From Selenomonadales bacterium (GTDB taxonomy: Bacteria; Bacillota; Negativicutes; Sporomusales; UBA7701), in NCBI GenBank assembly GCA_029975165.1, contig JARKPR010000068.1:1-64000 (forward strand): a stretch of 64,000 nucleotides of DNA. Reading direction: 5' to 3'. Positions 41,917 through 51,137 of the stretch are shown here, piece after piece. Below the pieces are notes generated by a model, which searched no databases, had not been told where the DNA came from, and saw only the letters and a program-made list of their open reading frames with translations. Each line of letters opens with the position of its first letter. Within the stretch, counting starts at the first letter, position 1. The position numbers and the translations under genes are program-made.

Positions 41917-43059
41917 TTATTCGAACAGTTGGGCGGTTTCCTTGAGCAGGGGGCGGATGGGCAGGCCCTGCGGGCAGGCTTGTTCGCAGCGGCCGCAGCC
42001 GGTGCAGTTGGAGGCTTTCTGGGCGGGGCCGATGTGGACTTTGTAGAAGATGCGGTTGGTGGCGACGTCGTCGAGGATGTGGGCGTTGTTGAAGAGGGCG
42101 AAGCAGCCGGGGATGTCGACGCCGGCCGGACAGGGCAGGCAGTAGCGGCAGCCGGTGCAGTCGATCTTCATTCTCTGCCGGTAGACGGCCTTGACTTCGT
42201 CGATGAGGGCCCGTTCGGCGGGGGTGAGGCAGCCGGGCTGCGCCTGCCCGGCGACGCGGATGTTTTCTTCGACCTGGGACATGGCGTTCATGCCGCTGAG
42301 GACGACGCTGATCTCGGGCTGGTCCCACAGGAAGCGCAGCGCCCACTCGGCCGGGCTGCGGCGGATCGGGGCCCGGTCCCAGATCCGCCTGACGGCGGGG
42401 GGAATGTCGGCCGCGGCCAGCCGCCCGCCCCGCAAAGGCTCCATGACGACGACGCCGAGCCCTCGGCCGGCCGCGTATTGCAGCCCTTCGCGGCCGGCCT
42501 GGTAGTTTTCGTCGAGGTAGTTGTACTGGATCTGGCAGAAGGACCAGGGGTAGGCGTCGACGACTTCTTTGAAGAGCGGGAGTTCGTCGTGGAAGGAGAA
42601 GCCGGCGTGGCGTATCCGGCCGTCGGCTAAAGAGCCGTCGAGGAAGGCGAACAGGCCGTTGGCGACGAGGTGGGGCCAGACGCGTTTGTTGACGGCGTGG
42701 ACGAGGTAGCAGTCGAGGTGGCCGGTCTTGAGCCTGGCCAGTTGTTCGTCGAGGTACCGGTCCATGTCGGCCCGCGTTTTGACCAGCCAGCCGGGCAGCT
42801 TGGTCGCGAGATGGACCTTGTGCCGGTAGCCGCCGCCCAGGGCTTCGCCGAGGAAGGTTTCGCTGTTCCCCTTGTGGTAGGTGTAGGCGGTGTCGACGTA
42901 GTTGACGCCGTTGTCGATCGCCTGGCGGAGGATTTCCGTGGCCAGCGGCCTGTCGACCGCGCCGTCGTCGTCGCCGGCGCCGGCCAGCGGCAGCCGCATG
43001 CAGCCGAAGCCGAGGGCCGATACGTCCAGGCCGGTGCGGCCGAGTTTGCGGTAAAGCAT
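41917..43059 (-). CDS. Aldo/keto reductase with C-terminal 4Fe-4S domain
   Basis: 380 residues from ATG 43059 (GGGAGG 8 nt upstream). The AKR barrel carries RKLGRTGLDVSALGFGCMRL, the catalytic DTAYTYHKGNSE (Asp/Tyr), ATKLPGW (Lys) and a HAVNK strand. The C-terminus has ferredoxin-type cysteines CTGCRYCLPCPAGVDIPGCF and CTGCGRCEQACPQGLPI. This is the widespread AKR-ferredoxin fusion of anaerobes, with unknown physiological substrate. It is the first gene of a probable pair with the flavin reductase-like gene. Confidence 0.9.
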   Translation of the reverse strand: MLYRKLGRTGLDVSALGFGCMRLPLAGAGDDDGAVDRPLATEILRQAIDNGVNYVDTAYTYHKGNSETFLGEALGGGYRHKVHLATKLPGWLVKTRADMDRYLDEQLARLKTGHLDCYLVHAVNKRVWPHLVANGLFAFLDGSLADGRIRHAGFSFHDELPLFKEVVDAYPWSFCQIQYNYLDENYQAGREGLQYAAGRGLGVVVMEPLRGGRLAAADIPPAVRRIWDRAPIRRSPAEWALRFLWDQPEISVVLSGMNAMSQVEENIRVAGQAQPGCLTPAERALIDEVKAVYRQRMKIDCTGCRYCLPCPAGVDIPGCFALFNNAHILDDVATNRIFYKVHIGPAQKASNCTGCGRCEQACPQGLPIRPLLKETAQLFE

Positions 43060-43166
43060 AGTCACAACCTCCCGATTTCCTTAGTAGTGTCGGTATTCAG
43101 CGCCGGCCCGCGCGCCTCCTCCCGGGGCAAGCGGATTTTTTCGGCCTTTGTCGCCAGTCTGACGTA

Positions 43167-43196
43167 AAGGCCGCTGCCTTGGAAGGCAGCGGCCTT
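43167..43196. terminator. Intrinsic terminator
   Basis: AAGGCCGCTGCCTT / AAGGCAGCGGCCTT, 14-bp perfect stem with a 2-nt gap, 35 bp beyond the small gene's stop on the minus strand. Confidence 0.7.
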
Positions 43197-43230
43197 GTTC
43201 ATCGGGGGCGTTCTTTTTTTTGCCGGAGGT

Positions 43231-43410
43231 TTACAGGCCGCCGGGGATGTTCCAGTTTATCTCCTCCCGCCCTTTGGTGAGCAGGGCGCTGACGATTTCG
43301 CCCGACGGGCGGCCGGTTTTGCCTTTGACCCGCACGAGCAGGCGGAGGAGGTAGTTGAACTTGGCCCGTTCGTCCGGCCGCCGGGAATAGTCGGCCTTGA
43401 GAGCTTTCAT
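43231..43410 (-). CDS. Small protein of unknown function
   Basis: 59 residues from ATG 43410, 9 nt behind GGAG; several ATGs upstream in the same frame are possible. The sequence is MKALKADYSRRPDERAKFNY then LLRLLVRVKGKTGRPSGEIV, a basic helical protein without signal or cysteine. An AT-rich region separates it from cydB. The family is not recognised. Confidence 0.55.
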   Translation of the reverse strand: MKALKADYSRRPDERAKFNYLLRLLVRVKGKTGRPSGEIVSALLTKGREEINWNIPGGL

Positions 43411-43494
43411 GTTCATCATCTCCATAAGGTGCTTTTACTTAATTTTTACCATTTTCGCGCCTATTTGTCAATATTTATTTCTAAATAATAATTA

Positions 43495-44709
43495 TTATTT
43501 TTTACGTCTGAGGATGGCGAGAAGGGCGGCGAAGGCGGCGGCCAGGCGGCGGGCGCGGGCGATGAGGGTCCGGAGTTCGTGAAGGGCGGGGGCGCCGACC
43601 GGCGGGGCGGGCGGCGTTTTCCGCAGGACGGCGCCAAGTTTCGCGGCCTGGCAGGCCTGGGCCCGCAGCCGACCGCGCAGTTCGCGCCACAGTTCGCGGC
43701 GGGCCGCGGCGCCGGGGGCGGCTATGTTCGTCCGTTGGCGGAAGAGGCGGTATTTCCAGGCTTCGAAGGCGAGGACAGCGGGCAGGGCGACGGCCAGGGT
43801 GACGGCCATTATTTTGAGGGTGAGGGGGTTGGCGGCGGCGGCGTGGATGTCGGGGCTCCAGGCGGGATCGAGGCTGGAGACGGCGAGGCGGGGGTAGAGG
43901 CCGGCGAAGACGGCGCCGGCCAGGAAGGCGATGGCGGCGGCGCTGGCGGCGAAGGCGGCGGCGAAGCGGCGGCGGGCGAGGCAGCGGCGGGCGAGGGCGA
44001 GGGCCGGCAGGACGGCTATCAGCAGTAGGCCGGCGGCCGGGCGGGCGGTGATGTCGGTGCGGAGGAAGGTGAGGAGGGCGAAGCCGGCGGCGGCGATGAG
44101 GGCGCAGACGGCGGCGATGAGGCCGGCGCTGCGGGCGCGGGGGACGAGCCGCCGGTCGAGTTTGAGGGTGAGGTAGGCGGCGCCGTGGAGGGCGAAGAGG
44201 GGGACGAAGGCGAGGCCGCCGGCGAGGGCGCCGGGGCTGAGGAGGTCGGCGGGCGTGCCGGCGTACCGGCCGGCAGCGTCGACGGGCAGGCCGTGGAGGA
44301 GGGCGGCGACGGCGACGCCCCACAGCAGGGCCGGGAGGAGGCCGCCGGCGAAGACGGCTCCGTCCCAGAACAGCCGCCAGGCGGGACGGGGGTCGTGGCC
44401 GCGGAATTCGAAGGCGACGCCGCGGAGGATGAGGGCGGCCAGGAGCAGGAGGAGGGCGAGGTAGAGGCCGCTGAAGAGCAGGGCGTAGAAGGCCGGGAAG
44501 GCGGCGAACAGCACGGCGCCGGCGGCGACCAGCCAGACTTCGTTGCCTTCCCAGACCGGGGCGAGGGTGGCGAGGACGGCCTGCCGCTCGGGGTCGGTCC
44601 GGCCCACGAGGGGCAGGAGGATGCCGACGCCGTAGTCGAAGCCTTCGAGGATGAGGTAGCCGGCGAACAGGAAGACGAACATGAGGAAGCAGACGGTGTT
44701 GAGGTCCAT
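43495..44709 (-). CDS. cydB: Cytochrome bd oxidase subunit II with long C-terminal tail
   Basis: 404 residues. The family start MDLNTVCFLMFVFLFAGYLI, then EGFDYGVGILLPLVGRTDPE and WEGNEVWLVAAGAVLFAAFP are diagnostic, with eight to nine membrane helices. After the last helix (about residue 325) an unusual ~75-residue Arg/Ala-rich tail continues (RRELWRELRGRLRAQACQAA, then RARRLAAAFAALLAILRRKK). It starts 4 bp after cydA, so they are one operon. It forms the quinol oxidase with CydA for oxygen scavenging and respiration. Confidence 0.93.
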   Translation of the reverse strand: MDLNTVCFLMFVFLFAGYLILEGFDYGVGILLPLVGRTDPERQAVLATLAPVWEGNEVWLVAAGAVLFAAFPAFYALLFSGLYLALLLLLAALILRGVAFEFRGHDPRPAWRLFWDGAVFAGGLLPALLWGVAVAALLHGLPVDAAGRYAGTPADLLSPGALAGGLAFVPLFALHGAAYLTLKLDRRLVPRARSAGLIAAVCALIAAAGFALLTFLRTDITARPAAGLLLIAVLPALALARRCLARRRFAAAFAASAAAIAFLAGAVFAGLYPRLAVSSLDPAWSPDIHAAAANPLTLKIMAVTLAVALPAVLAFEAWKYRLFRQRTNIAAPGAAARRELWRELRGRLRAQACQAAKLGAVLRKTPPAPPVGAPALHELRTLIARARRLAAAFAALLAILRRKK

Positions 44710-44713
44710 GGCG

Positions 44714-46057
44714 TCACCCGCCGCCGGGGCCGTCGCGGAGGATGCGGCGGGCGCTGTGGGCGGCCGCGAGGACGACGGCGGTGTAGACGATCGCGTAGGC
44801 GAGCAGGGAGGCCCGGACGCTGGCGGCCGGCACGACGCGCGAGAGGCTGTCGGCGGTGAGCAGCAGGCCGTAGACCGCCCAGGGCTGGCGGCCCATTTCG
44901 GCTATGGTCCAGCCGGCGGCGACGGACAGGTAGGGCAGCGGCAGGGTCCAGAGGACGGCGCGGAGCAGGGCCGGGCGGTCTTCGGCCGGCCCGCGGCGCG
45001 CGTGCCGGAGGCCGGCGGCCGCGAGGACGAGGAGCAGCAGGCTGCAGCCGACCATGAAGCGGAAGGACCAGAAGAGGACGGGGACGGCGGGGATGTAGTC
45101 GCCGGGGCCGTAGCGGCCGGCGTATTCGGCCTGGAGGTCGTTGATGCCGGCGACGGGGGCGGCGAGGCTGTGGCGGGCCATGAGGGAGAGGCCGGCCGGC
45201 AGGGCGAGCTGCCAGGTGTTGCGGCGGTTCTGCCTGTCGATGCCGGCGGCGACGACGAAGGGGGCGGGGGCGGCGGTTTCCCAGTGGGCTTCGGCGGCGG
45301 CGAGCTTCATGGGCTGGACGGCGGCGAGGTGGCGGCCGTAGAAGTGGCCGCTGACGGTGACGAGCGCGGTGGCGGCGAGCAGGCACCACAGCCCCTGGAC
45401 GTAGGCGCGGCGGAAGAGGCGGACGTGCCGCCGGCGGAGGAGGTACCAGGCGCTGACGGCGGCGACGAAGTGGCCGGCGACGGCGAAGGCGGCCAGGATG
45501 GTGTGGGTGTACTGGTGGAAGAGGTAGGGATTGAGGATGACGGCGGCGAGGTCGGTGAGTTCGACGCGGCCGCCGGCGACGGCGTGGCCGGCGGGGTGCT
45601 GCATGAAGGCGTTGGCGGCCAGGATCCAGAAGGCGGAGTAGTTGGCGGCGAGGGCGACGAGGACGATCATGGCGAGGTGGGCGGCCGGGGAGAGTTTGTC
45701 TCCGCCGTAGGCCCAGACGCCAATGGCTACCGAGCCGACGAAGAAGGCGGTGAGGGCTTCGAAGGCGAGCGGCGGGCCGAAGACGCTGCCGACGTAGCGG
45801 GAGTATTCGGCCCAGTTCATGCCGAACTGGAATTCGTTGACAAGGCCGGTGGCGATGCCGACGGCGTAGTTGACGAGGAATAGCCGCCCCCAGAAGCGGG
45901 CCATGACCAGGTCGTCCGGGTCGCCGGCGCGGACGTGGCGGGCCTGCTGCCAGGCGATGATGACGGACAGGCCGAGGGTGAGGGCGACGAACCAGAAGTG
46001 GTAGGTGAGGGTGAAGCCGAACTGGAGGCGGGCGAGGGTAAGGGCGGTTGTGTCCAC
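44714..46057 (-). CDS. cydA: Cytochrome bd oxidase subunit I
   Basis: 447 residues from GTG 46057 (GGGGGAAACCC). Haem-ligand regions are visible: H20 in LQFGFTLTYHFWFV, His in YTHTILAAFAVAGHF (about 185) and Met in FWSFRFMVGCSLL. The conserved GRQPW motif (EMGRQPWAVYGLL) lies near 390. The Q-loop is of the short type. CydA oxidises menaquinol and reduces O2 to water in the cytoplasmic membrane. First gene of the cydAB operon; the CydDC exporter is not in the window. Confidence 0.94.
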   Translation of the reverse strand: MDTTALTLARLQFGFTLTYHFWFVALTLGLSVIIAWQQARHVRAGDPDDLVMARFWGRLFLVNYAVGIATGLVNEFQFGMNWAEYSRYVGSVFGPPLAFEALTAFFVGSVAIGVWAYGGDKLSPAAHLAMIVLVALAANYSAFWILAANAFMQHPAGHAVAGGRVELTDLAAVILNPYLFHQYTHTILAAFAVAGHFVAAVSAWYLLRRRHVRLFRRAYVQGLWCLLAATALVTVSGHFYGRHLAAVQPMKLAAAEAHWETAAPAPFVVAAGIDRQNRRNTWQLALPAGLSLMARHSLAAPVAGINDLQAEYAGRYGPGDYIPAVPVLFWSFRFMVGCSLLLLVLAAAGLRHARRGPAEDRPALLRAVLWTLPLPYLSVAAGWTIAEMGRQPWAVYGLLLTADSLSRVVPAASVRASLLAYAIVYTAVVLAAAHSARRILRDGPGGG

Positions 46058-46200
46058 GGGTTTCCCCCATGTATGGTGTCGAATTGCCCAGGCGGGGCTT
46101 TTGCACGGCCTGGCGTTTAGTATCTGCGGGCGGGGGTGTTTCCATACCCCCTGCCGGCCGGGGGGCCGGCGGCGGGGACGGCGCCTGCGGGGGGCAGAAA

Positions 46201-46228
46201 AAAATCCGGTACGGCGGTACCGGATTTT
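46201..46228 (-). terminator. Intrinsic terminator of the GGDEF/HD-GYP gene
   Basis: AAAATCCGGTAC / GTACCGGATTTT, 12-bp perfect stem, GGCG loop, 18 bp past the stop. Confidence 0.75.
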
Positions 46229-46245
46229 GGGGTTGCTTGTTGGGG

Positions 46246-47880
<1,635 letters not shown>

Positions 47881-48111
47881 GGTTGGCATCACCTCCCCGT
47901 TGTCGAGCCTATCTGCGGCCGGAACGGTTATGTTTTTCCGGCCATGTAAAAGTTCGACAGGATTCGCTTGAACCCTGCCGCTTTGCCGGCCGAAATGGAA
48001 GTCGCCGGGCGAGCCGGGAGCGGCGACGGCGTTGTCAAGGGGGAATCGAGGAAGGCAAAAAAGTGCCCGGAGGACCGGCCTCCGGGGTCTGCGGGCCACG
48101 GGGGACGACGA

Positions 48112-48522
48112 TCAGCGCATCAGGCCCGAGCAGCCGCGCGTGCAGGTGCCGCTGCAGCCGCTGCCGCAGTTGTTGGAGCAGCTGCCGCGACAGGTCTGCT
48201 GGCAGGAGCCGGTGCAGGTCTGGTAGCAGCTGCCGCGGCAGGTGTTGTCGCAGCCGTAGCTGCAGGTACCGCCGCACGAGCCGGAGCAGGCGCCGGCGCA
48301 GCCCCAGTTGCAGTTGCGGAGGGGGGTCCGGTCGCCGGCCGCGCCGGCGTCGGGGACGGTCGTCCGGCCACCCTGCCCCGCTGCGGCGAGCGGGCCGGAG
48401 GCCGCGGCGATCGAGCCGAGGCCGAGGACGGCGATGGACGGCAGGACGGCACCGGCCGTTTTGAGGAAGTCGCGCCTGGTTAAGCCGGCGGCGGGCCTGT
48501 TTTTCTTGTCCGGCTTTTTCAT
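48112..48522 (-). CDS. CXXX-repeat RiPP precursor with twin-arginine leader
   Basis: 136 residues from ATG 48522 (AAGGAGG 6 nt upstream). The N-terminus has a twin-arginine motif (LTRRDFLKTAGA, R16-R17) and hydrophobic stretch (LPSIAVLGLGSIAAA). After a 25-residue linker, 16 cysteines follow at residues 71, 75, 79 and so on to 131, exactly every fourth residue, with small or polar spacers (CAGACSGSCGGTC, CRGSCYQTCTGSC). This is the substrate of the upstream maturases by position and pattern. Thioether or other Cys cross-links made by the radical SAM enzyme are the expected modification. Last gene of the four-gene cluster. Confidence 0.88.
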   Translation of the reverse strand: MKKPDKKNRPAAGLTRRDFLKTAGAVLPSIAVLGLGSIAAASGPLAAAGQGGRTTVPDAGAAGDRTPLRNCNWGCAGACSGSCGGTCSYGCDNTCRGSCYQTCTGSCQQTCRGSCSNNCGSGCSGTCTRGCSGLMR

Positions 48523-48564
48523 GGCCACCCTCCTTTCCGTCTAAGGGGAATGGGTCCTAAAGCG

Positions 48565-48864
48565 TCACTGGCGGCGCAGGTAGATGTCGCCGGTGGCGAA
48601 GTCGATTTCCCAGCTGTGGCCGCTGATGTTTTCCCAGCCGTAGGTGCGGCTTTTTTCGTCCCACCAGGCCTGGAATTTGCCGGCGGTGGCCGCCATGTCG
48701 GCGACGAGCCGTTCGTAGAGGGGGCTTGCGGCCGTTTCTTCGGCCGCCATGCCGACGAGGGCGCGGAAGAGTTCGCCGAGGGCGTTTTTGCGTTCGTAGA
48801 GGGCTTTGATTTCGTCGCGTTCCGCCGGGGTTACGGCGCCGATTTTCCGTCGCTGGTCATTCAT
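48565..48864 (-). CDS. CXXX-repeat peptide modification accessory protein
   Basis: 99 residues: VTPAERDEIKALYERKNALG, ELFRALVGMAAEET, YERLVADMAATAGKFQAWWD and SWEIDFATGDIYLRRQ. The helical body with a K-F-Q-x-W-W motif and closing beta-hairpin matches my recollection of a small conserved protein that accompanies CXXX-repeat maturases; its biochemical role is unknown (perhaps precursor binding). Its ATG overlaps the end of the maturase gene by 8 bp and it lies 42 bp before the precursor. Confidence 0.78.
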   Translation of the reverse strand: MNDQRRKIGAVTPAERDEIKALYERKNALGELFRALVGMAAEETAASPLYERLVADMAATAGKFQAWWDEKSRTYGWENISGHSWEIDFATGDIYLRRQ

Positions 48865-49810
48865 GGCCTAATCCTCCATCGCTGATTTGGCTGAAGGGGT
48901 CGAGGTAGTCGAGGGCGGGGATGGGCGCCTGGCGCGCGAAGGCGGGCAGGTCGGCGAGGCGCTGCCGGAGCAGGCGGGTGGTTTCGCGTTCGTGGTGGGC
49001 GAGCAGGCATTGCTGGCGGGAGGGGGTGTTCCATTCGAGGGTGGTTTTGCGGTTGAGGTAGATGCAGCGTTTGCAGTGCCAGGCGTCGCAGCGGGCGCAG
49101 ACGGGGGCGTTCTCCAGGGCGAGCAGGCGGGCGTTGGCGACGGCGATGCCGCCCGTGAGGCTGCCGACGGCGCCGGCGTGGAGGAAGCCGGGACAGAGGT
49201 GGAGGCGGCCGTCGGGGGCGACGGTGAGGTGGACGGTGCCGGCGTCGCAGTTGTTCATGCGGCTGAGGAGCAGGCGGTCGGAGAGGATGCTGAGTTCGGT
49301 GAGGGCGCCCTGCCGGTAGCGGGCGGCGAGCAGGCCGGCGACGAGGCCGAGCTGCCGGCGGTAGAGGGCGAGGTCGCCGTCGGTGTAGCGGTCGATGTCG
49401 AGGGGATAGAGGTTGAGGCGGGTAGTGCGTTCGAGAGCGACGCCGACGACGGCGGCCAGGTCGGCCAGGCGCTCGCGGGGCAGGCGGACGATGAGCTGGG
49501 GCCGGACGCCCGGGATGGCGCCGGGGTCGTCTTGGCCGGCGACGAGCACGGGGACGGCGTCGGGGTGGCGGCCAGCGAGGGCGGCGGGGACGATGGCGGC
49601 GGGGCCGGCGGCGGCGATGATGTCCCGGCAGGCGGCCGGCAGCGGGGTTTCGCCGTAGAGGAGGACGAGGGCCAGGGAGCGGCGGCGGGCGAAGGCGACG
49701 GCCGTCGCCAGGACGGCGGGGGACATGGTTTGGCCGGGACCGCGGCCGGACGGGTAGTAGCAGAAGGACGGGGCGGCGGTGTCGAGGAGGACGAGGAGGT
49801 GGGTCAGCAT
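48857..49810 (-). CDS. CXXX-repeat peptide maturase (SPASM-like, no radical SAM motif)
   Basis: 317 residues from ATG 49810. There is no CxxxCxxC motif. The N-terminal half (LLVLLDTAAPSFCYYPSGRG) is followed by a C-terminal cysteine-rich region like SPASM auxiliary clusters: MNNCDAGTVHLTVAPDGRLH, LCPGF, then CARCDAWHCKRCIYLNRK and QQCLLAHHE. It matches the companion maturase described for CXXX-repeat systems. Its start overlaps the radical SAM stop by 7 bp and its stop overlaps the accessory gene, so translation is coupled. It is probably a partner that binds extra Fe-S clusters. Confidence 0.8.
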   Translation of the reverse strand: MLTHLLVLLDTAAPSFCYYPSGRGPGQTMSPAVLATAVAFARRRSLALVLLYGETPLPAACRDIIAAAGPAAIVPAALAGRHPDAVPVLVAGQDDPGAIPGVRPQLIVRLPRERLADLAAVVGVALERTTRLNLYPLDIDRYTDGDLALYRRQLGLVAGLLAARYRQGALTELSILSDRLLLSRMNNCDAGTVHLTVAPDGRLHLCPGFLHAGAVGSLTGGIAVANARLLALENAPVCARCDAWHCKRCIYLNRKTTLEWNTPSRQQCLLAHHERETTRLLRQRLADLPAFARQAPIPALDYLDPFSQISDGGLGHE

Positions 49811-50976
49811 GTGCCGGCCCCCAGTTTCCGCCTGAGGCGGTCCCAGTAGTAGCGGTTGGCACGGACGCGGGCTTTGTGCATGGGGCAGATGTAGGTGGCG
49901 CGCTGGTAGATGGTGGCGGTGTCGCTGCATTCGTAGTTGAGGCCCTGGCACCAGGCGCAGCCGCTGGCGATTTGGCAGGCGACGCATTGGGGCGGGCTCT
50001 GCGCCAGGCGGGTGAGGGCGAGGAAGGGCCGCAGGCGGTTGGTGTCGAGGCCGTCGCGGCAGTTGCCGACGGACCTGGGCGCCTGCCGGCTCATGGAGTG
50101 GGGGGCGAAGCGGACGCAGGGGTAGAATTCGCCTTGGGCGCCGATGGCAAGCATTTTGCCGGACCCGCACCAGTTCTGGTTGTCGCCGGCGGGATCGAGG
50201 GGGCGGCCGATGGTGTCGTCGAAGAGGGAGCAGCGGTATTGCCGGTAGAGGCCGCGGTCGACGATGGCGTCGGCGAGGCTAAGGAGCTGGTCTTCGAGGA
50301 GGGCGTCGTCGCCCGGCTGCCAGATGTTTTCGAAGACGACGTTGATGTTGACGGTTTGGACGCCCAGCCCCCAGAGGTGGAGGACGCTGTCTTTGATGTA
50401 GGGCAGGTCGTCGTGGGCGATGGTGACTTTGGTGGCGGCGCCGGGGAATTGGCGCAGCCAGAGGGGGAGCTGGGCGGCGACGGCGTCGTAGGAGCCGCGG
50501 CCGTCGGGGAAGACACGCATGAGGTCGTGTTTTTCGCGGATGCCGTCGATGGTTATGCCGATGCTGAGGTGGGTGCGGTTTTTGGCGATGTAGCGCTGGA
50601 CGCGGGGGTCGCCGTACATGAGGCCGTTGGTGGATAGGCTGAAGCGGTAGCTGTCGAACCAGGGGTGGCCTGTTTCGTAGAGGCGGAGTTTGATGTAGTC
50701 GCTGATGCGGTCGATGAGGTCGATTTCGAGGAGGGGCTCGCCGCCGATGAATTCCCAGACGACGGAGGGCTCGGCGAAAAGCGCCCGTTCGCGCAGGATG
50801 TAGTCGACCGCCTGGCGGGCGACGGCAAGGTCCATGCGCCGGCCGGGGTTTTTGCCGACGAGGTAGCAGTATTTGCAGCGGAGCTGACAGTCTTCGGTGA
50901 CGATGAAGGTTATGTTTTTGGCGCGGTCTTCCTCCCAGGAAGGTTCCGGCCGCGCGAGCCGGTCAAGGTTGTCCAC
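49804..50976 (-). CDS. Radical SAM/SPASM peptide maturase of the CXXX-repeat type
   Basis: 390 residues from GTG 50976 (GCGAGG 5 nt upstream); GTG 50982 is an alternative. The radical SAM cluster motif is C30-x3-C34-x2-C37 (DCQLRCKYCYL), with a GGE motif (WEFIGGEPLLEI) and STNG strand. The SPASM-type cysteines lie in NWCGSGKMLAIGAQGEFYPC, CVACQIASGCAWCQGLNYEC and YICPMHKA. It would use S-adenosylmethionine to generate a 5'-deoxyadenosyl radical and modify the precursor core. First gene of the locus; only a weak promoter is visible upstream (51000-51060). Confidence 0.9.
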   Translation of the reverse strand: MDNLDRLARPEPSWEEDRAKNITFIVTEDCQLRCKYCYLVGKNPGRRMDLAVARQAVDYILRERALFAEPSVVWEFIGGEPLLEIDLIDRISDYIKLRLYETGHPWFDSYRFSLSTNGLMYGDPRVQRYIAKNRTHLSIGITIDGIREKHDLMRVFPDGRGSYDAVAAQLPLWLRQFPGAATKVTIAHDDLPYIKDSVLHLWGLGVQTVNINVVFENIWQPGDDALLEDQLLSLADAIVDRGLYRQYRCSLFDDTIGRPLDPAGDNQNWCGSGKMLAIGAQGEFYPCVRFAPHSMSRQAPRSVGNCRDGLDTNRLRPFLALTRLAQSPPQCVACQIASGCAWCQGLNYECSDTATIYQRATYICPMHKARVRANRYYWDRLRRKLGAGTC

Positions 50977-51089
50977 AGGCACCTCGCTGGCGGTTGCTGG
51001 TATTTATTGTATTTTTGCTACTGTTATACATGGTATAGGGAAAATCCTGCCAATTGGGAGGAGCGGCGGGAAAATATGTGGGCAAATGG

Positions 51090-51113
51090 AAAAGCCGCGC
51101 GATCGCGGCTTTT
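51090..51113 (-). terminator. Intrinsic terminator of the C-terminal protease gene
   Basis: AAAAGCCGCG / CGCGGCTTTT, 10-bp perfect stem with a CGAT centre, 25 bp past the stop at 51138. Confidence 0.75.
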
Positions 51114-51137
51114 CTTCAGGGGTACCTCGCCCCTGCC

